A stretch of 26,580 bases of DNA, from positions 1 through 26,580 of the forward strand of contig CANCCE010000010.1 of NCBI GenBank assembly GCA_947374505.1. Direction: 5' to 3'. Made by a program: the position numbers and the translations under genes. Numbering within the stretch: position 1 is the first letter of the stretch; each line of letters opens with the position of its first letter. Positions 23,246 through 26,580 of this stretch are shown one piece after another. This stretch comes from Comamonadaceae bacterium. GTDB lineage: Bacteria > Pseudomonadota > Gammaproteobacteria > Burkholderiales > Burkholderiaceae_C. The notes beneath the pieces are model-generated. The model worked only from the letters and a program-made list of their open reading frames with translations. It was not told the DNA's origin and ran no database searches.

Positions 23246-23881
23246 TTAAAGACCCAGCACGGCCAAGTCGCCACGTCCTTGCCGCACGATGACGGCTTCA
23301 CCGCCATCGCTCATGCCGGTCAGGTCGATCACGGTGGTGGCTTCTTGCGCGCAGGCGCCCGCGTCAATCACTGCGGCCAGTTCATGCTCGAACTGGCGCC
23401 GGATGTCTTCAGCGTCATTCAGCGGCTCGGTTTCACCACGGGGAATCAAGGTTGTTGCCAGCAGTGGCGAACCGTGCAGTTCCAGCAGGGCCTGCAGCGT
23501 TTTATGGTCGGGCACGCGCAGGCCGATGGTCTTGCGCGACGGGTGGCTCAGCCTGCGCGGCACTTCTTTGCTGGCTTCCAGAATGAAGGTGTAAGGGCCG
23601 GGCGTGGCCGCTTTCAGGAGCCGAAACTGCTGGTTGCCAACACGCGCGTAATTGGCCAACTCGCTGAGGTCGCGGCAAAGAATCGTCAGGTGGTGTTTGT
23701 CATCGACCCCGCGGATGCGGCGCAAGCTGTCGGCGGCGGTTTTGTCGTCAAGGTGGCAGACCAGCGCGTAGCTGGAATCGGTCGGCACGGCTGCGACTCC
23801 CCCGCGGGCCAGCAGTGCTGCCGCCTGTTTGAGCAGGCGCGGCTGCGGGTTGTCGGGATGAATTTCAAAAAATTGGGCCAT
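23246..23881 (-). CDS. yciO: YciO-like Sua5/YrdC-domain protein
   Basis: A 211-residue YrdC-fold protein closely following E. coli YciO in its visible pattern: MAQFFEIHPDNPQPRLL at the N-terminus, then GGVAAVPTDSSYALVC, HHLTILCRDLSELANYARV, GPYTFILEASKEVPRRL, KTIGLRVPDHKT and TTVIDLT. The Sua5/YrdC relatives make threonylcarbamoyl-AMP for tRNA t6A37; YciO itself is a paralogue with weak or no such activity. In E. coli it is beside the RNase AM gene, and here that gene is two genes upstream. The ATG at 23881 has the CTGAGACAATCTG motif three bases upstream. Confidence 0.92.
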   Translation of the reverse strand: MAQFFEIHPDNPQPRLLKQAAALLARGGVAAVPTDSSYALVCHLDDKTAADSLRRIRGVDDKHHLTILCRDLSELANYARVGNQQFRLLKAATPGPYTFILEASKEVPRRLSHPSRKTIGLRVPDHKTLQALLELHGSPLLATTLIPRGETEPLNDAEDIRRQFEHELAAVIDAGACAQEATTVIDLTGMSDGGEAVIVRQGRGDLAVLGL

Positions 23882-23884
23882 GGG

Positions 23885-23897
23885 CAGATTGTCTCAG
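23885..23897 (-). promoter_or_regulatory. 13-base start-proximal motif before yciO (copy 2)
   Basis: CTGAGACAATCTG on the minus strand, three bases before the yciO ATG. It is the same sequence and spacing as the copy at 23221-23233. No convincing -35 element is seen for either copy. Confidence 0.5.
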
Positions 23898-23913
23898 TCG
23901 TGTCTTGGTCAGC

Positions 23914-24819
23914 TCAGGATTCGACCGGCTGCAGCTTGACCTGTTTCAGGGCTTGGCTCTCGCGGGCTGTCAGCCAGGCTCCGAGTGCGCCGCACAGCGC
24001 GATCATGCTGATGCCGACCAGCGACCAACCATCGGGCACATATGAAAAAGCCAGCCAACCGCCCAGCATGGCGAAGCCGATCTGAGTATAGAAAAACGGC
24101 GTCAGGGTGGCCGCCGTGGTGCGCGTGTAGGCCAGGATCAGCAACAAGTGGCCCGCGGTAGCCGCCAAGCCCATCAACATCAGGCCGGCCCAGAGCCACC
24201 ACGAAGGCAGTGACGTCCAGACGAAGGGCAGTGCCAGCGACGCTATGAGCGTGCCGACCCAGCCGGTATAAAAATGCATGGTGACCGGGTCTTCGGTGCG
24301 GGCCAGTTTGCTGGTCAGTACTTGAAAGCAAGAATTGGTGCAAACCACGACCAGGGGAAAAATAATCGACCAGCCAAAGTGTTCACTGCCAGGCCGGATG
24401 ATGATGAGTGTGCCGATAAAGCCGCCGACAATCAGCGACCAACGTAGGCGTGAGACTTTTTCACCCAGCGCGCTGGCCGCCAAAAAGGTGATCGCCAGCG
24501 GCACGATGGCGACGATCGAGGTGAATTCGGCCACCGGCATGTGCTTGAGGCTCAAAAAGGCGAACAAGCTGCTGGCCAGCAGCAGCAGGCCGCGCAACAG
24601 TTGAAATTTGGGGTGGGCTGTTCGCAAGGAGCGCCAACCCCGCGTTGGCAAAACCACTGCGGTGGTCGCCACGGCTTGAAAGAAATAGCGAAACCACAGC
24701 GCCATCAGCAACGGCACGCCAGCGCTGACGATTTTGGTGGTGGTGTCTAAGGTGGCAAAAAAAGCCACTGCAGCGATGACGAGCGCAATGCCCCACGCTG
24801 CCGAAGGGGCGAGCCTCAC
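23914..24819 (-). CDS. EamA/DMT-family transporter
   Basis: A 301-residue inner-membrane carrier of the drug/metabolite transporter superfamily with two EamA repeats. About ten hydrophobic segments can be counted, starting with WGIALVIAAVAFFATLDTTT. LRGLLLLASSLFAFLSLKHMPVAEFTSIVAIVPLAITFLAASALGEKVSR is typical of the S-adenosylmethionine/nucleotide-sugar-like DMT branch (given here as a run of known marker positions, residues about 73-122). The ligand is unknown. The start is GTG at 24819, overlapping the RNase AM stop as GTGA, so translation is coupled. The yciO ATG follows 32 bases after the stop. Confidence 0.88.
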   Translation of the reverse strand: MRLAPSAAWGIALVIAAVAFFATLDTTTKIVSAGVPLLMALWFRYFFQAVATTAVVLPTRGWRSLRTAHPKFQLLRGLLLLASSLFAFLSLKHMPVAEFTSIVAIVPLAITFLAASALGEKVSRLRWSLIVGGFIGTLIIIRPGSEHFGWSIIFPLVVVCTNSCFQVLTSKLARTEDPVTMHFYTGWVGTLIASLALPFVWTSLPSWWLWAGLMLMGLAATAGHLLLILAYTRTTAATLTPFFYTQIGFAMLGGWLAFSYVPDGWSLVGISMIALCGALGAWLTARESQALKQVKLQPVES

Positions 24820-25676
24820 TGGATGCGGTCTTCCAGCAACTCCCAGACAGGGGTCAGTTCGCCTGGCAAAAAGGGCAGGGTACCGAGGTCGATACGGCTC
24901 TCGTCGGGGCTGTGAAAATCACTGCCACGCGACGCTGCCAAGCCAAACTCGCGGGCCGTTTCGGCGTAATTCACAGCCTCTTGCACGGTGTGGCTGCCGG
25001 TCACGACTTCGACGGCTCTACCGCCATGGGTTTTGAATTCAGTGAAGAGTGCGTACTCTTCATTCGGCGTGAATTTGTAACGTGCCGGGTGCGCAATGAC
25101 TGCCACACCGTTTGCCTGGGTGATCCAAGTGACGGCGTTTTGCAGGGTGGCCCAGCGGTGTGGCACGTAGCCGGGTTTGCCCTCAGTCAGGTATTTGCGA
25201 AAGACCTCAGCGGTTTCTTTGCAGACGCCGGACTCGACCAGAAAGCGTGCAAAGTGGGTGCGTGAGATGAGTTCGGGGTTGCCAACAAATTTCAAAGCGC
25301 CTTCATAAGCGCCCTGGATGCCGACCTTGGCCAAGCCGTCGGACATTTCCATCGCCCGTTCACGCCTGCCACCGCGCGTGTCGCGTAAGCCTTGCTTCAA
25401 TACCGCATCATCCGGGTCAAACCCCAGCCCGACGATGTGCACGGTTTCACCTGCAAAGGTGACCGAAATTTCCGCACCCGTCAGGTAGCGCATGCCTTGT
25501 GCTTTGGCTGCGGCTGCGGCGCGGTGCTGGCCACCGACTTCGTCGTGGTCGGTCAAGGCCCACAACTCCACCCCGTTGAGCTTGGCGCGTTCAGCCAGCG
25601 CTTCGGGGGTCAGCGTGCCATCAGAGACGATCGAATGGCAGTGCAAGTCTGCATTGAGAATGTTTTTTGAGATCAC
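24816..25676 (-). CDS. rnm: RNase AM (PHP-domain 5'-nucleotidase/exonuclease, TrpH/YciV family)
   Basis: A 286-residue PHP-domain metal-dependent phosphoesterase. E. coli RNase AM trims 5' ends of rRNAs. Metal-binding motifs are DLHCHSIVSDG (residues 10-20), TDHDEVGG, TGAEIS, HIVGLG, IAHPARY and the C-terminal GSDFHSPDE. The start is GTG at 25676, which gives the family's usual length and begins just before the first motif; a TAGAAT seven bases upstream of it could be a -10 element. The same frame stays open far upstream into the antisense-shifted recJ region, but nothing there is recognisable. recJ ends 37 bases upstream and the EamA gene overlaps downstream. Confidence 0.93.
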   Translation of the reverse strand: MISKNILNADLHCHSIVSDGTLTPEALAERAKLNGVELWALTDHDEVGGQHRAAAAAKAQGMRYLTGAEISVTFAGETVHIVGLGFDPDDAVLKQGLRDTRGGRRERAMEMSDGLAKVGIQGAYEGALKFVGNPELISRTHFARFLVESGVCKETAEVFRKYLTEGKPGYVPHRWATLQNAVTWITQANGVAVIAHPARYKFTPNEEYALFTEFKTHGGRAVEVVTGSHTVQEAVNYAETAREFGLAASRGSDFHSPDESRIDLGTLPFLPGELTPVWELLEDRIQ

Positions 25677-25713
25677 GTTTTTAATTCTAGGCTTTTTGCA
25701 AAACCTGAGAGCG

Positions 25714-26580
25714 TCAAAGCTCTGCGCCCTCGACCAGAAAGCGTACCCGTCGCACGCCCTGCCATTCGTCGGCGTCCAATCGGAACGCCAAGGTGACCTT
25801 GGCTGGGAGCGATTCGGTGCGGCCGAACCAGATGCCGTCGACCGGCTGACCCTGGTGTTTGAGTTTGAGCGCGAGGTGTTTTTCGCCGACCAGTCGCTGC
25901 GACACCACTTCGAGTTCTTCGCTGAAGGTTGGCGCGGCAAAACCTTGTCCCCAGACGGCCGTGTGCAGGGTGTCGACCACGTCGGTGCGCCGGTACTCGG
26001 GTGCCAGCGGGCCGTCGGTGTCGAGTCGACGCATGAGTGTGCCGGCGTCCAGCCACTCGTGGGCGACTTCTTGCAGAGCTTGTTCAAAGACGTCGAAGTT
26101 TTCTTCGTCGATGGTGCAGCCGGCGGCCATGGCGTGACCGCCAAAACGCAGCAGCACACCCGGATGGCGTTTGGCCACCAAGTCCAGCGCGTCGCGCAGG
26201 TGAAAACCCGGAATCGAGCGGCCGGAGCCTTTGAGTTCGTGCTCTTTGCCGGGGGCTTGGCTGGCCGCAAAGACAAAGGTCGGGCGGTGCATTTTGTCTT
26301 TGATGCGCGAGGCCACGATGCCGACCACACCTTCATGAAAATCAGGGTCAAAAATCGCGATCGCTGGCGGCGGCGCTTCGTCCTCGTCAATCATCGCGTC
26401 AGCTGCCAGTTCGGCTTGCTCGCGCATACCGGCCTCAATGTCGCGCCGTTCGCGGTTGATGGCGTCTAGCGTTTTGGCGAGCTCTTCGCCGCGTCCCAAG
26501 TCGTCGGTCAGCAGGCATTCAATGCCCAACGTCATGTCTGACAGGCGGCCGGCCGCATTGATGCGGGGGCCGAGGGCAAA
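25714..26580 (-). CDS. recJ: Single-stranded-DNA exonuclease RecJ (5' part cut by window edge)
   Basis: The C-terminal 288 residues of RecJ, the 5'-3' exonuclease of RecFOR recombination, mismatch and base excision repair. The frame enters at the right edge with GPRINAAGRLSDM, a RecJ signature after the DHH catalytic domain. It then contains FDPDFHEGVVGIVASRIKD, the DHHA1 motif RFGGHAMAAGC, and a final OB-like domain (EVVSQRLVGEKHLALKLKH through RVRFLVEGAEL). The DHH motifs and start lie outside the window. It is likely the first gene seen of the run that continues to trpS. Confidence 0.95.
   Translation of the reverse strand, partial: FALGPRINAAGRLSDMTLGIECLLTDDLGRGEELAKTLDAINRERRDIEAGMREQAELAADAMIDEDEAPPPAIAIFDPDFHEGVVGIVASRIKDKMHRPTFVFAASQAPGKEHELKGSGRSIPGFHLRDALDLVAKRHPGVLLRFGGHAMAAGCTIDEENFDVFEQALQEVAHEWLDAGTLMRRLDTDGPLAPEYRRTDVVDTLHTAVWGQGFAAPTFSEELEVVSQRLVGEKHLALKLKHQGQPVDGIWFGRTESLPAKVTLAFRLDADEWQGVRRVRFLVEGAEL

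Noticed and set aside
23198..24085. 295-residue plus-strand open frame across yciO and the EamA gene.
   Set aside because: It runs antisense through two genes with strong family motifs.
25677..26390. Upstream part of the long open frame containing RNase AM (a would-be 524-residue fusion).
   Set aside because: The first 238 residues are Arg/Pro/Thr-rich, lie over recJ on the same strand in another frame, and show no domain. The GTG at 25676 gives the family's normal length.
25492..26469. 325-residue plus-strand open frame opposite recJ and rnm.
   Set aside because: It overlaps two well-supported genes on the other strand and has shadow-like composition.
1..26580. CRISPR arrays, tRNAs, rRNAs, insertion sequences, phage or toxin-antitoxin genes.
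   Set aside because: No spaced direct repeats, cloverleaf sequences, transposase motifs or terminal inverted repeats were noticed on either strand.

Overview
The window looks like a piece of a Burkholderiales chromosome, most likely Comamonadaceae (a Rhodoferax/Polaromonas/Limnohabitans-like freshwater bacterium). I infer this from the proteins and from gene neighbourhoods such as recJ - RNase AM - EamA transporter - yciO - M50 protease - trpS. Nothing in the window looks like phage, IS element, integron, CRISPR, tRNA or rRNA. Gene density is high and no gap exceeds 300 bases.

Layout. (1) 1-3628, minus strand: a left-truncated metal-dependent amidohydrolase with a twin-arginine-type leader, an acetyl-CoA hydrolase/succinyl-CoA:acetate CoA-transferase, and a bestrophin-type channel. 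(2) 3651-4183: a long perfect inverted repeat that probably is the operator for the divergent HpaR-type MarR regulator and bestrophin. (3) 4180-6908: a small baeRF/host-attachment-type protein on the minus strand, then feoA-feoB on the plus strand behind a Fur-box-like site. (4) 6914-8741: an orphan periplasmic solute-binding protein and an exported metallo-beta-lactamase-fold hydrolase. (5) 8751-18340, minus strand: a compact eleven-gene tad/flp pilus operon in the order flp, cpaB, cpaC, small lipoprotein, tadG-like, two tadE-like pseudopilins, tadZ/cpaE, tadA/cpaF, tadB, tadC. Genes overlap or are separated by a few bases. (6) 18539-21087: a lipid A phosphoethanolamine transferase (EptA type) and an orphan NarL-type response regulator with its own promoter and terminator. 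(7) 21232-26580, minus strand: a housekeeping run of trpS, M50 protease, yciO, EamA transporter, RNase AM and recJ (truncated by the right edge).

How the parts work together. In the tad operon, the Flp pilin and the TadE/TadG pseudopilins would be powered by the TadA ATPase on the TadB/TadC platform. They would be placed by TadZ and exported through the CpaC secretin with the CpaB periplasmic protein. The prepilin peptidase (TadV) and the TPR lipoprotein TadD are not in the cluster, so these functions must come from elsewhere. FeoAB imports ferrous iron and is probably Fur-repressed.

The best leads are: an identical 13-base motif 3 bases upstream of the ATGs of yciO and the M50 protease, readable as an extended -10 element that would give leaderless mRNAs; a TrpS with a C-terminal extension resembling the YegP/DUF1508 fold; the unassigned lipoprotein and the cysteine-rich TadG-like protein of the tad operon; and the symmetric hpaR operator carrying outward-facing -10 elements. 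I did not find a clearly new multi-gene system; the tad locus variant comes closest.
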